A DNA stretch of 64,000 nucleotides from Pseudomonas sp. SJZ074. Lineage in GTDB: Bacteria; Pseudomonadota; Gammaproteobacteria; Pseudomonadales; Pseudomonadaceae. The stretch is taken from contig NZ_VIUE01000032.1 of NCBI RefSeq assembly GCF_007828215.1, forward strand, positions 1 through 64,000, in the 5' to 3' direction. Every line of letters starts with the position of its first letter. Within the stretch, counting starts at the first letter, position 1. This document shows positions 26,266 to 34,169 of this stretch, piece after piece. Position numbers and translations under genes: made by a program. The notes under the pieces were generated by a model. It was not told the origin of the DNA. It searched no databases and worked only from the letters and a program-made list of their open reading frames with translations.

Positions 26266-27480
26266 TCAGCCTTTCATACGTATAGCGCCCATCGCGCTTA
26301 GAGCGAGGTCCAGTTCAGCGCCATCCAGGTGGCGACCGTAATGGGCGCCAAGCTCACCTTCCCAACCCATTACTTCGTCCAAGAGGCTGGCTGCCTGCTC
26401 AGGCATCAAAGCAAAGTGCATACAGTGGCTGAGCAGATTTTCCCGGGTGATGACTCGTCCGTGCCGACCGACCGCCATCGAAAGATAAGGCGGCGAAGAA
26501 CCATCGAGTCCTGGCACTACGTCGTACATCGGCGCCAACCGCCATCGCCCTTTGAGCCAAAGGATTGCATGATTTTTTGGGTGATCATCGTCATTGCCAA
26601 CCAAAGCGTTAAAACACATGCGCTTGAATAGTTCACGCAGGTCGTCATCCGGTACTCCGCGTCGCTTCATTTCATTGGCAAGGCCAGCATAAACCCAGGC
26701 GCTTCGATCATTGGATTGCCAATCGGCATCCAGCAATGTCAGCCCACTCAACATCGGTATACGGCGTCCGGCTTCGGCGATCGGAAAACGGTCGAATCGT
26801 TTGACCAGCAATGTCGAGGGTGTACCGGCGTATAACGCAGTTTTCGCGACATTCAGCCCCTTGAGCGCCGCAAACGTCATGCAGGCATGCTCCATGGCCG
26901 GAACATCACAGGTGTCATAGCGATCCCGGGGTTTGGCCAGGATGAACACACCCTCATCCTGCAACGTTCGCTTCGGTCTTGCGCCCCCCAGAGAGGAGCG
27001 TTGCTTACGCAGTTGGAGGGTCCTGATCGCCTCATCATCTAGCTGGTTATCGAAGATGGCATCCGTCGCCTCGATAAATGCAGCGAGGCCTTTCAAGGAA
27101 GGCAACGCCTCCTGGCCGACACCATGGGGTGGATGACGAGTTGCGCCAGCCATCAGGTTGCCCGCGCGATCGTTGTTCGGCGACTTGAGTAAATACTCGA
27201 CCGGGTTTAGATCCGTTCGATGAAGGTCCCGCAAAACGCGTTCCCCCCAACCATCAGGCATTGCATCGTTGATGAAACCGGGTACGCCACGGTTAGTGGT
27301 GATGCCAGCAAAGGGCTGGGCACGAAGTGGATAACGGATCGGGTCGGGTACCCAGGTATGGCCGGCGACATAGTCGGGGTCGTAAATAAACTCTCCCTGA
27401 CCATTGTCGATGCTCAACCGGCCCAGTGTATGAACCTCTCCAGTTTCGGGATTTTCCACATAGATGTATGCCCTGGGCAT
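26266..27480 (-). CDS. hipA: HipA-family toxin kinase
   Basis: A 404-residue protein of the HipA serine/threonine kinase family. An N-terminal HipA_N/couple domain (residues about 1-110, with GFINDAMPDGWGERVLRD) precedes the kinase core: SSLGGARPK is the ATP-binding loop, TLLVKRFDR carries the lysine, NALVGNDDDHPKNHAI holds the catalytic Asp/Asn, and YDVVPG is the metal-binding Asp. It is of the PDGWG subgroup rather than the classic E. coli form. The ATG at 27478-27480 shares one base with the hipB stop (TGATG), so they are co-translated. The target is unknown. Confidence 0.85.
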   Translation of the reverse strand: MPRAYIYVENPETGEVHTLGRLSIDNGQGEFIYDPDYVAGHTWVPDPIRYPLRAQPFAGITTNRGVPGFINDAMPDGWGERVLRDLHRTDLNPVEYLLKSPNNDRAGNLMAGATRHPPHGVGQEALPSLKGLAAFIEATDAIFDNQLDDEAIRTLQLRKQRSSLGGARPKRTLQDEGVFILAKPRDRYDTCDVPAMEHACMTFAALKGLNVAKTALYAGTPSTLLVKRFDRFPIAEAGRRIPMLSGLTLLDADWQSNDRSAWVYAGLANEMKRRGVPDDDLRELFKRMCFNALVGNDDDHPKNHAILWLKGRWRLAPMYDVVPGLDGSSPPYLSMAVGRHGRVITRENLLSHCMHFALMPEQAASLLDEVMGWEGELGAHYGRHLDGAELDLALSAMGAIRMKG

Positions 27481-27797
27481 CAGAAGTCCCCTTTGGCACC
27501 GGCCAGCCGCACGCGGGCTTTGCGGGGTGCTTGAACGGACGCAAGGGATGAAGCTTCGATCTGCTGGCGGCTCTGAAACACTTCCTGAGTCAACCCCAAT
27601 TGCCACAGCACTAGCATGAATGAGCGCAGTTCCACGGACGGGTCACCGGCCTCGATCTTGCGTACCGTCCTTTCCGAAATGGTCAGTGACGCGGCGAGAT
27701 CTTTCTGTCGCTGTCGATTTTGCAGGCGTCGGCTTTTCACCAGCGCCCCAATGGCGTGAAGGCTGTCGGCACACTCGATGGGGAAAAACTCGTTCAT
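27480..27797 (-). CDS. hipB: HipB-like antitoxin, helix-turn-helix protein
   Basis: A 105-residue Xre-family DNA-binding protein; the helix-turn-helix is at about residues 25-70 (QRQKDLAASLTISERTVRKIEAG). The C-terminal 30 residues are basic and probably contact the toxin. It is the first gene of the hipBA pair and probably represses it. Repeated motifs lie upstream (27828-27930). The family assignment rests on the HTH and on the adjacent HipA. Confidence 0.8.
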   Translation of the reverse strand: MNEFFPIECADSLHAIGALVKSRRLQNRQRQKDLAASLTISERTVRKIEAGDPSVELRSFMLVLWQLGLTQEVFQSRQQIEASSLASVQAPRKARVRLAGAKGDF

Positions 27798-27930
27798 AAA
27801 CGGCGCTCAAAAGCTGCTAAGGCATTCTAAAGCGAACTATAGCACCGCTTAAATTCAATAAACGTTAAAAATTTTCAGGATTAGCATCCTTATAAGTCTC
27901 TTTAAACCTTATAAAACGCTTTTAAATGCC
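27798..27930 (-). promoter_or_regulatory. hipBA promoter with candidate operator repeats
   Basis: The AT-rich sequence upstream of hipB contains the inverted pair TAAAGCG (27828-27834) and CGCTTAA (27846-27852), centres about 18 bp apart, and a second similar palindrome AAAACGCTTTT at about 27912-27922. The shared AAAGCG/CGCTTT core is the kind of site expected for an autoregulating HipB. AT content is well above that of the flanking genes. Confidence 0.45.
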
Positions 27931-27939
27931 GCTGAAGGA

Positions 27940-27964
27940 CGTTCCCACGCTCTGCGTGGGAACG
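27940..27964. repeat. Palindromic repeat, GTTCCCACGC hairpin
   Basis: CGTTCCCACGC and GCGTGGGAACG form a near-perfect palindrome around TCT. It is a dispersed hairpin of Pseudomonas genomes, different from the REP class, and marks the boundary between the hipBA block and the ssu operon. Confidence 0.75.
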
Positions 27965-28010
27965 AGCCCCAAAAGGCCAACGCCATTCGGGGCATCGGCT
28001 GGAGCAGCGC

Positions 28011-28226
28011 TCACAACTTGGCGATCGACACCTCCGTGGATTTGACGAAAGCGATTACTTCGCTGCCGATCGCCAGTTCCAGCTCCTTGACCGAACGGGT
28101 GGTGATGACCGAAGTGACGATGCCGGAGGCGGTCTGAACGTCGATTTCCGACAGTACGTCACCTTCGACGATTTCCTTGATGATGCCTTTGAACTGGTTG
28201 CGCACGTTGATGGCTTTGATGGTCAT
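28011..28226 (-). CDS. ssuF: Molybdopterin/molybdate-binding TOBE protein SsuF
   Basis: A 71-residue Mop/TOBE single-domain protein (MTIKAINVRNQFKGIIKEI, then EIDVQTASGIVTSVITT and ELAIGSEVIAFVKSTEVSI), usual length for molbindins. It is the last gene of the ssu operon; P. putida has the same gene (ssuF) and it is needed there for sulfonate use, although its exact role is unclear. The ATG at 28226 follows CCAGGAGAAATCGT. An AT-normal 90-bp gap separates it from ssuB. Confidence 0.88.
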   Translation of the reverse strand: MTIKAINVRNQFKGIIKEIVEGDVLSEIDVQTASGIVTSVITTRSVKELELAIGSEVIAFVKSTEVSIAKL

Positions 28227-28316
28227 ACGATTTCTCCTGGGTCGAAATGAGCTGCGAGCTGCAAGCTGCAAGTAAAAGCACGCGCCTCTTCTTGTAGCTT
28301 GCCGCTTGAAGCTGCT

Positions 28317-29123
28317 TTATTGCGCCCAGCGCAATTGCGTGGGCAAGGGTGAAACAGGTTCGGGTTCCGGCGGTTGGCCAGGTAGGGACAGCACGCGGTT
28401 GAGGACTTCGGTCTCCAGGGTCGCCAGGCGATGGGAACCGCGAATCCGCGGGCGTGGCAGATCGATGGGCAGGTCGAGACCGATCCGGCCGTCTTCGATC
28501 AGGATCACCCGGTCGGCGATGGCCACCGCTTCGCTGACGTCGTGGGTGACCAGCAGCACGGTAAAGCCGTGTTGCTGCCACAGGCGTTCGATCAGTTGCT
28601 GCATTTCAATACGGGTCAGGGCGTCGAGCGCGCCCAAGGGTTCGTCGAGCAACAACAGGCGCGGCCGATGAATCAACGCGCGGGCCAGGGCCACCCGCTG
28701 TTTCTGGCCGCCGGACAACGCCGCCGGCCACTCATCGGCGCGGTCGGCCAGGCCTACGGCGTCCAGCGCCTGCAATGCCTGGGCTCGCCAGTTGCCTTTG
28801 AGCCCCAGGCCGACGTTGTCGATGATTTTCTTCCAGGGCAACAGGCGCGCCTCCTGGAACATCAGGCGGGTGTCCTGTTGCGCGGCGTTCAAAGGCGCGG
28901 AGCCTGCCAGCAATTGACCATCCGAGGGTTGATCGAGACCAGCCAGCAAGCGCAGCAAGGTGCTTTTGCCGCAACCGCTACGACCGACCACGGCCACGAA
29001 CTGTCCGGCCGGGATGTGCAGGTCGATATCCCGCAACACCTGGCGTGAACCGAAGGTTTTCTGCAGTTTGCGCACCGCCAGCGGAATGCCTTGCAGCAGG
29101 CGCGGGGGTTGTTGGGCGGTCAT
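28317..29123 (-). CDS. ssuB: Aliphatic sulfonate ABC transporter ATP-binding protein SsuB
   Basis: A 268-residue ATPase with Walker A GRSGCGKST, signature LSGGQKQRVALARAL, Walker B LLLLDEPLGALD, and VTHDVSEAVAIADRV. It energises sulfonate import with SsuA and SsuC. Its ATG overlaps the ssuC stop by 4 bases. It starts at the second possible ATG (29123), which removes 16 codons lacking similarity. Confidence 0.93.
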   Translation of the reverse strand: MTAQQPPRLLQGIPLAVRKLQKTFGSRQVLRDIDLHIPAGQFVAVVGRSGCGKSTLLRLLAGLDQPSDGQLLAGSAPLNAAQQDTRLMFQEARLLPWKKIIDNVGLGLKGNWRAQALQALDAVGLADRADEWPAALSGGQKQRVALARALIHRPRLLLLDEPLGALDALTRIEMQQLIERLWQQHGFTVLLVTHDVSEAVAIADRVILIEDGRIGLDLPIDLPRPRIRGSHRLATLETEVLNRVLSLPGQPPEPEPVSPLPTQLRWAQ

Positions 29124-29902
29124 GCGACACCTCCCTTGTTGACCTGATACGCCGGATGCCAGCGCAGCCACACCCGCTCAAGTCCACGAGCGGCAAGGTC
29201 GGCCAGCTTGCCAAGCACGGCGTACAGCAGAATCGCCAGCACCACCACGTCGGTCTGTAGGAACTCCCGGGCATTCATCGCCAGGTAGCCAATGCCGGAG
29301 CTGGCGGAGATGGTTTCCGCAACGATCAGCGTCAACCACATGAAACCCAGCGCAAACCGTACCCCCACCAGGATCGAAGGCAACGCGCCCGGCAGGATCA
29401 CCTGGCGAAACAGGCTGAAGCCGGACAAACCGTAACTGCGGGACATTTCCACCAGCGTCGGATCGACATTGCGGATGCCGTGGTAAGTGTTGAGGTAGAT
29501 CGGAAACAGCGTGCCAAGCGCCACCAGGAAAATCTTCGCCGACTCATCGATGCCGAACCACAGGATCACCAGCGGAATCAATGCCAGGTGCGGCACGTTG
29601 CGCACCATCTGCACCGAACTGTCCAGCAGACGCTCGCCCCATTTCGACAGACCGGTGATGAAGCCCAGCACCAACCCGATACTCCCGCCGAGCAGAAAAC
29701 CGACCGTTGCCCGCCACCCGCTGATTGCCAGGTGGGTCCAGATTTCACCGCTGCGCACCAGATTGACCCCGGCCTCGATCACGGCCACCGGGGCGGGCAG
29801 GATCCGCGTGGACAACCAGCCCGCCGAAACCGCCAGTTGCCACACCGCCAGCAACAGTAGCGGCAGTGCCCAGGGTGTCAGGTTGTGGATAAATTTCTTC
29901 AT
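29120..29902 (-). CDS. ssuC: Aliphatic sulfonate ABC transporter permease SsuC
   Basis: A 260-residue inner-membrane permease with about six membrane segments. The EAA loop (MSRSYGLSGFSLFRQVILPGALP) is evident. It forms the channel for sulfonates. The ATG at 29902 lies 8 bases after the ssuD stop. The larger open frame upstream overlaps ssuD and is not coding. Confidence 0.93.
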   Translation of the reverse strand: MKKFIHNLTPWALPLLLLAVWQLAVSAGWLSTRILPAPVAVIEAGVNLVRSGEIWTHLAISGWRATVGFLLGGSIGLVLGFITGLSKWGERLLDSSVQMVRNVPHLALIPLVILWFGIDESAKIFLVALGTLFPIYLNTYHGIRNVDPTLVEMSRSYGLSGFSLFRQVILPGALPSILVGVRFALGFMWLTLIVAETISASSGIGYLAMNAREFLQTDVVVLAILLYAVLGKLADLAARGLERVWLRWHPAYQVNKGGVA

Positions 29903-29909
29903 GGCCGCC

Positions 29910-31058
29910 TCAGCTCTGGGATGCGGCTTTGGGGAGAATGTCATTGGCGACCATCTCCCCGAATGGGCTGACATAGCCCTGGCCCTTCGGCAGCTCCGGG
30001 CGCTCAACGTCCAGGTGCGGGAACAACAGCTCCGCCACGCGGTACGACTCTTCGAGATGTGGATAACCGGAAAAAATAAAGGTGTCGATCCCCAGTTCGG
30101 CGTACTCCTTGACCCGCGCAGCCACCGTCGGGCCATCGCCCACCAGCGCCGTACCGGCACCACCACGCACCAGTCCGACACCGGCCCAGAGGTTGGGGCT
30201 GACTTCCAGCTTGTCACGCCGCCCCCCATGCAACGCGGCCATGCGTTGCTGGCCCACCGAATCGAAGCGCGCCAGGGAAGCCTGGGCGCGGGCGATGGTG
30301 TCGTCGTCCAGGTGGGAGATCAGCCGATTGGCGGCTTGCCAGGCTTCGGCATTGGTTTCACGCACGATCACATGTAAACGTATGCCGAAACGCACGGTAC
30401 GGCCGAGCTTCGCGGCTTTGGCACGCACCTGTCGGATTTTTTCCGCCACGGCGGCGGGCGGCTCGCCCCAGGTCAGCACCATCTCCACCTGCTCGGCAGC
30501 GAGGTCCTGGGCCGCCTCAGACGAACCGCCGAAATACAGCGGCGGACGCGGTTGCTGGATGGGCGGATAGAGCAGCTTGGCCCCCTTCACACTAATGTGT
30601 TCGCCGTCGTAGTCGACGGTCTCGCCTTCCAGCACACGACGCCAGATGCGTGTGAATTCCACCGAAGCCTGATAACGCGCCTCATGATCCAGGAACAGGC
30701 CATCACCGGCCAGCTCTTCCGGATCACCACCGGTCACCAGGTTGAACAGTGCTCGGCCGCCGGACAACCGGTCCAGGGTCGCCGCCTGACGCGCCGCTAC
30801 CGTCGGGGAAATGATCCCGGGACGCAGGGCAACGAGGAATTTCAAACGCTGGGTTACCGGAATCAACGATGCGGCCACCAGCCAGGAGTCCTCGCAGGAG
30901 CGTCCGGTGGGAATCAACACGCCGCCGAAACCCAGCCGATCCGCCGCCTGGGCAATCTGTTGCAGGTAACCGTGATCAACGGCACGGGCGCCTTCGACGG
31001 TGCCCAGATAATGGCCGTCGCCGTGAGTAGGCAGGAACCAGAAAATATTGAGGCTCAT
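29910..31058 (-). CDS. ssuD: FMNH2-dependent alkanesulfonate monooxygenase SsuD
   Basis: A 382-residue flavin-dependent monooxygenase of the bacterial luciferase-like family. It releases sulfite from alkanesulfonates using FMNH2 from SsuE. Recognisable stretches include FWFLPTHGDGHYLG, GRSCEDSWLVAASL, VALRPGIISPTVAARQAATL and FSGYPHLEESYRVAELLFP. The ATG at 31058 follows AGGAGACC. It is in the ssuEADCBF operon. Confidence 0.95.
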   Translation of the reverse strand: MSLNIFWFLPTHGDGHYLGTVEGARAVDHGYLQQIAQAADRLGFGGVLIPTGRSCEDSWLVAASLIPVTQRLKFLVALRPGIISPTVAARQAATLDRLSGGRALFNLVTGGDPEELAGDGLFLDHEARYQASVEFTRIWRRVLEGETVDYDGEHISVKGAKLLYPPIQQPRPPLYFGGSSEAAQDLAAEQVEMVLTWGEPPAAVAEKIRQVRAKAAKLGRTVRFGIRLHVIVRETNAEAWQAANRLISHLDDDTIARAQASLARFDSVGQQRMAALHGGRRDKLEVSPNLWAGVGLVRGGAGTALVGDGPTVAARVKEYAELGIDTFIFSGYPHLEESYRVAELLFPHLDVERPELPKGQGYVSPFGEMVANDILPKAASQS

Positions 31059-31083
31059 GGAGTGGTCTCCTAAGGAAATCGGA

Positions 31084-32049
31084 TTACTGCGCGTTCGCAA
31101 CGGCCGCCGGCGGCGTCCAGATCACGTCCCGGATGCTCAGGGGCTTGGGAATCAGCTTGAGTTGGTAGAAGGTGTCGGCAATCTTCTGCTGTGCCGCGAC
31201 CACTTCCGGCGTGAGGAACAGGGCCCCGAACCCCTGGCGCTTCATCGACGTCAGGGTGATCGGCTCAGGCAGGCCGAGCAGTGGCGACACTTGTCGGGTC
31301 ACGTCTTCGGGGTTGGCCTTGGACCATTCCCCCACCGCGCGAACTTCCTCCACCAGGGCGCTGATGACCTGGGGATTTTTCTGCGCATAGGTTCGGGTAG
31401 CGAGGTAGAACTGGTGGTTGTCGACGATACCTTTGCCATCGCGCAGGGTGCGCGCCTGCAGTTGTTGTTCGGCGGCAGCCTGGTATGGATCCCAGATCAC
31501 CCAGGCGTCGACACTGCCCCGCTCGAACGCGGCACGGGCGTCGGCCGGCGGCAGGAATACGGTCTGGACCTCGTTATATGCGAGGCCGGCATCCTCCAGC
31601 GCTCGCACCAACAGGTAATGGACATTGGAGCCTTTGTTCAGCGCGACTTTCTTGCCCTTGAGGTCCTGTACCGACTGGATCGGCGAGTCCTTGGGCACCA
31701 GGATGGCCTCACTGTTAGGGGCCGGCGGTTCGTAGGCGACGTAGAGCAGATCGGCCCCGGCCGCCTGGGCGAACACCGGTGGGGTTTCTCCCGTGACACC
31801 AAAATCGATGGAGCCGACGTTCAGGCCTTCAAGCAATTGCGGGCCGCCCGGGAACTCGGTCCATTGCACGTCCACGCCTTGGGCGGCGAGGCGTTTTTCC
31901 AGCGTACCCTTGGCCTTGAGCAGGACCAGGGTGCCATATTTCTGATAACCGATCCGCAAGGTCTCGGCTTGAGCCTGGGTAATGACGCCGAAGGACACAG
32001 CCGCAGCAAACAGAGCGACCAGCCCGCGACGCAAAATGACAGAGCGCAT
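31084..32049 (-). CDS. ssuA: Sulfonate-binding periplasmic protein SsuA
   Basis: A 321-residue substrate-binding protein. A signal peptide (ends ITQAQA, about residue 28) is followed by ETLRIGYQKYGTLVLLKAKG, typical of the SsuA/TauA family, and DAWVIWDPYQAAAE. The start at 32049 is preferred because AAGGAG lies 9 bases upstream; the frame remains open 12 codons further. Confidence 0.93.
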   Translation of the reverse strand: MRSVILRRGLVALFAAAVSFGVITQAQAETLRIGYQKYGTLVLLKAKGTLEKRLAAQGVDVQWTEFPGGPQLLEGLNVGSIDFGVTGETPPVFAQAAGADLLYVAYEPPAPNSEAILVPKDSPIQSVQDLKGKKVALNKGSNVHYLLVRALEDAGLAYNEVQTVFLPPADARAAFERGSVDAWVIWDPYQAAAEQQLQARTLRDGKGIVDNHQFYLATRTYAQKNPQVISALVEEVRAVGEWSKANPEDVTRQVSPLLGLPEPITLTSMKRQGFGALFLTPEVVAAQQKIADTFYQLKLIPKPLSIRDVIWTPPAAVANAQ

Positions 32050-32139
32050 GGCGCTTCTCCTTTTTGCTGTGGGGTTTGGCTGCACCCGCTGGGCCGTTGG
32101 CGGCTGAGTAAGGTGAGTTGAATCAGGGTATATCGGGGT

Positions 32140-32733
32140 TCAAATGCTCCAGCGAGCACTCAACAGGCGTTCGTTCAATAGGCTTGGCTCCAACGGCTTT
32201 GGGCGACGGGCCATGGCGCTGTAAAACTGTTCCAGCGCCTCATCCAGCCGTTGCTCCAGTGCCGGCACCAACTGTGCTTGGGCGCTGCCTTCGCCATAGG
32301 CGATCTGGCTGTCTTCGGCAAAGATTCCCTGGAGCAATTCCTGAGCCTTGAGCGCTGACAGCACCGGCTTGAGGGCATAATCCACCGCCAGCATGTGGGC
32401 AATACTGCCGCCAGTCGCCATGGGCAGCACCACCTTATGGCTCAAGGCCCGCTCGGGCAGCAGATCCAACACGGTCTTCAACGCGCCGGAAAAAGATGCC
32501 TTGTAGACAGGTGTGGCGATCAGCAGCCCGTCGGCATTCTCGATCTGTTGGAGCAGATCGATGATCTTCGGGCTGTCGAAGCGGGCATGGAGCAGATCTT
32601 CGGCCGGAAAATCGCGCACCCGATAGCTCACCACTTCCACACCGTGCTGTTGCAACCAGCGCTGCGAGCGCTCCAGCAGTACCCCGGAGCGGGAACGCTG
32701 GCTGGGACTGCCACCGAGTGAGACGACCAACAT
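32140..32733 (-). CDS. ssuE: NADPH-dependent FMN reductase SsuE
   Basis: A 197-residue flavodoxin-fold reductase that supplies FMNH2 to SsuD. The N-terminal LVVSLGGSPSQRSRSGVLL flavin phosphate loop and the TPVYKASFSGALKTVLDLLP segment are diagnostic. The start is set by the ribosome site: AAAGGA is directly against an earlier ATG (32742) but correctly placed 9 bases before the ATG at 32733. It is the first gene of the operon. Confidence 0.93.
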   Translation of the reverse strand: MLVVSLGGSPSQRSRSGVLLERSQRWLQQHGVEVVSYRVRDFPAEDLLHARFDSPKIIDLLQQIENADGLLIATPVYKASFSGALKTVLDLLPERALSHKVVLPMATGGSIAHMLAVDYALKPVLSALKAQELLQGIFAEDSQIAYGEGSAQAQLVPALEQRLDEALEQFYSAMARRPKPLEPSLLNERLLSARWSI

Positions 32734-32883
32734 ACCTGCCATTCCTTTAACGTTCTGTGCGATTCGCTGTGGGCGATCTCGCTGGATGGGTCAAACCATA
32801 GCAGCGCCTTCATATATCCATAAATCATATTTATTCATTTAGTTATTCAATATAGAAATATGCGATCAACTTTCTTCAAGGCA

Positions 32884-32910
32884 TGAAAAAAGGCCGTCGA
32901 AACGGCCGGA
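32884..32910 (-). terminator. Rho-independent terminator of lsfA
   Basis: GGCCGT pairs with ACGGCC around CGAA; on the minus strand it is followed by six T. It lies about 140 bases past the lsfA stop, with the REP doublet in between. Confidence 0.75.
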
Positions 32911-32933
32911 ATCCCTTTGGACACGGCTTCCCT

Positions 32934-33024
32934 TTGTGGGAGTGGGCTTGCTCGCGAAGGCGGTGTATCGGACGACATTGGTTAACCTGAAACGCCGCCT
33001 TCGCGAGCAAGCCCGCTCCCACAG
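32934..33024. repeat. REP doublet (inverted pair)
   Basis: GTGGGAGTGGGCTTGCTCGCGAAGG at 32936 faces CCTTCGCGAGCAAGCCCGCTCCC at 32997. This is the GGGCTTGC/GCAAGCCC variant, as at 14882 and 55317. Confidence 0.85.
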
Positions 33025-33050
33025 AAAAGAGTATTTTGGCTGACCTTGCG

Positions 33051-33689
33051 TCAGCGATTGGGCTGTGGAGTCAGGCGCAAGTACGGCTTCACTGCGCGAT
33101 AACCCCTGGGGAAACGCTGCTTGAGCTCTTCCTCATCCTTGAGCGATGGCACGATCACCACTTCATCACCGTCCTGCCAGTTGGCGGGCGTGGCGACCTT
33201 GTGGTTGTCGGTCAGTTGCAAGGAGTCGATCACCCGCAGGATTTCGTTGAAATTGCGTCCGGTGCTGGCCGGATAGGTAATGGTGAGGCGAATCTTCTTG
33301 TTCGGGTCGATCACGAACAGTGAACGCACGGTCAATGTGTCGCTGGCATTGGGGTGGACCAGGTCGTACAGGTCCGACACCTTGCGATCGGCGTCAGCCA
33401 GAATCGGGAAGTTGACGACGGTATTCTGGGTTTCGTTGATGTCCTCGATCCATTTGTGGTGCGAGTCCACCGGATCGACCGAGAGGGCAATGGCCTTGAC
33501 GCCGCGCTTGGCGAATTCATCCTTGAGCTTGGCGGTGAGGCCCAGCTCAGTGGTGCAGACCGGCGTAAAGTCCGCCGGGTGAGAAAACAGCACGCCCCAG
33601 CTATTGCCGAGCCACTCGTGGAAGCGGATTCTGCCGGCGCTGGATTCCTGTTCGAAGTCGGGGGCGATGTCGCCCAGTCTGAGGCTCAT
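33051..33689 (-). CDS. lsfA: 1-Cys peroxiredoxin LsfA
   Basis: A 212-residue Prx6-type peroxiredoxin that reduces peroxides. The peroxidatic cysteine is in DFTPVCTTELG (about residue 45); no resolving cysteine is evident, consistent with a 1-Cys enzyme. The C-terminal Prx extension (RFPRGYRAVKPYLRLTPQP) is present. P. putida LsfA is induced in sulfate starvation, which fits its position next to ssuE. The ATG at 33689 follows AGGAGCCAC. Confidence 0.93.
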   Translation of the reverse strand: MSLRLGDIAPDFEQESSAGRIRFHEWLGNSWGVLFSHPADFTPVCTTELGLTAKLKDEFAKRGVKAIALSVDPVDSHHKWIEDINETQNTVVNFPILADADRKVSDLYDLVHPNASDTLTVRSLFVIDPNKKIRLTITYPASTGRNFNEILRVIDSLQLTDNHKVATPANWQDGDEVVIVPSLKDEEELKQRFPRGYRAVKPYLRLTPQPNR

Positions 33690-33799
33690 GATGTGGCTCC
33701 TGGATGAGATCTTGTGGAGCCTGACTGTGCCTCGGTTCCGGCGGTTTTAAAAAGAATGAATATCGATCTCGCTAGATTTTTTGTGAATATAAAAAACTG

Positions 33800-33962
33800 T
33801 TCACTGGCCTGGACGTACTTAGGGGTCCAGGATTCTCGACGAGGTTTCGAGAAGGCCTCGAGTTGCTGTAAAGAGGAGAAGTTCGAGGAGGGCTACAGGG
33901 GTGGGCCTGACTCGAAACGTAAAGCCCCGCCCGGCGTTATCGGGCGGGGCTTTTTTGTTTTG
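33800..33962 (+). ncRNA. Possible small RNA ending at an orphan terminator
   Basis: The terminator at 33921-33962 has its T-run on the plus strand, but no plus-strand gene precedes it because lsfA points the other way. The 120 bases before it fold into short inverted repeats (CCTGGAC with GTCCAGG at 33808-33831; TTCTCGA with TTCGAGAA at 33833-33853) and contain a GAGGAG/AGAGGAG-rich segment. No promoter could be fixed, though TATAAAA lies at about 33787. This is a guess from the terminator. Confidence 0.3.
33921..33962 (+). terminator. Strong Rho-independent terminator (T1), plus-strand polarity
   Basis: AAAGCCCCGCCCG pairs with CGGGCGGGGCTTT around GCGTTAT, followed by TTTTTTGTTTTG. The T-run lies on the right; on the minus strand only TTTACG follows, so it ends rightward transcription best. 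It closely resembles terminator T2. Confidence 0.85.
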
Positions 33963-34014
33963 TATTCACATTATGGAAATTATTGCCGCGATTTCAGGAC
34001 GAACGGCTAGGATA

Positions 34015-34119
34015 GGCAGCCTGAACACTCAAGCCTTGCTGACGTATCTGCAAAGCCATCTGCCTGATTTATTGGCAGTGTACCTGTTCGGCAGCCATGC
34101 ACAGGACCCGGAAAACGCA
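34015..34119 (+). pseudogene. N-terminal fragment of a MNT-type nucleotidyltransferase
   Basis: A stretch of about 35 codons reads LNTQALLTYLQSHLPDLLAV then YLFGSHAQDPENA, the N-terminus and GS motif (GSxA) of small MntA/KNTase-type nucleotidyltransferases. The catalytic DxD that should follow within about 10 residues is missing because the sequence runs directly into the porin terminator. No ATG is in place at the expected start (it reads GGCAGCCTGAACACT). It is a dead fragment of a gene whose remainder is gone. Confidence 0.55.
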
Positions 34120-34158
34120 AAAGCCCCGTCCGGCGTGTGCCGGACGGGGCTTTTTTTC
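34119..34158 (-). terminator. Rho-independent terminator of the OprD-family porin (T2)
   Basis: AAAAGCCCCGTCCGG pairs with CCGGACGGGGCTTT around CGTGTG. Seven T on the right and four T on the minus side make it bidirectional; it lies 12 bases past the porin stop and truncates the nucleotidyltransferase fragment. Confidence 0.85.
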
Positions 34159-34169
34159 GGCTCTACGTC

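Larger units (their letters stand above)
32734..33050. other. Region between ssuE and lsfA: ssu promoter, hairpin terminator and REP doublet
   Basis: From the left: AT-rich sequence at about 32810-32870, probably the ssu promoter and the site of a CysB/Cbl-type activator (not identified); a terminator for lsfA (32884-32910); and a REP doublet (32934-33024). No ORF with a plausible start and ribosome site is seen. Confidence 0.6.
33690..34169. other. 480-bp gene-free region with two terminators, a gene fragment and possible small RNA
   Basis: Between lsfA and the porin gene there is no credible complete gene. From left: lsfA promoter (AT-rich, 33750-33800); a structured stretch 33800-33920 with CCTGGAC/GTCCAGG and TTCTCGA/TTCGAGAA inverted repeats; terminator T1 (33921-33962); a nucleotidyltransferase-like fragment (34015-34119); terminator T2 (34119-34158). 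Confidence 0.6.

Noticed and set aside
33714..34010. 98-codon plus-strand frame between lsfA and the porin
   Set aside because: It runs through a strong terminator and has no ribosome site or known similarity; the region is better read as a non-coding stretch.
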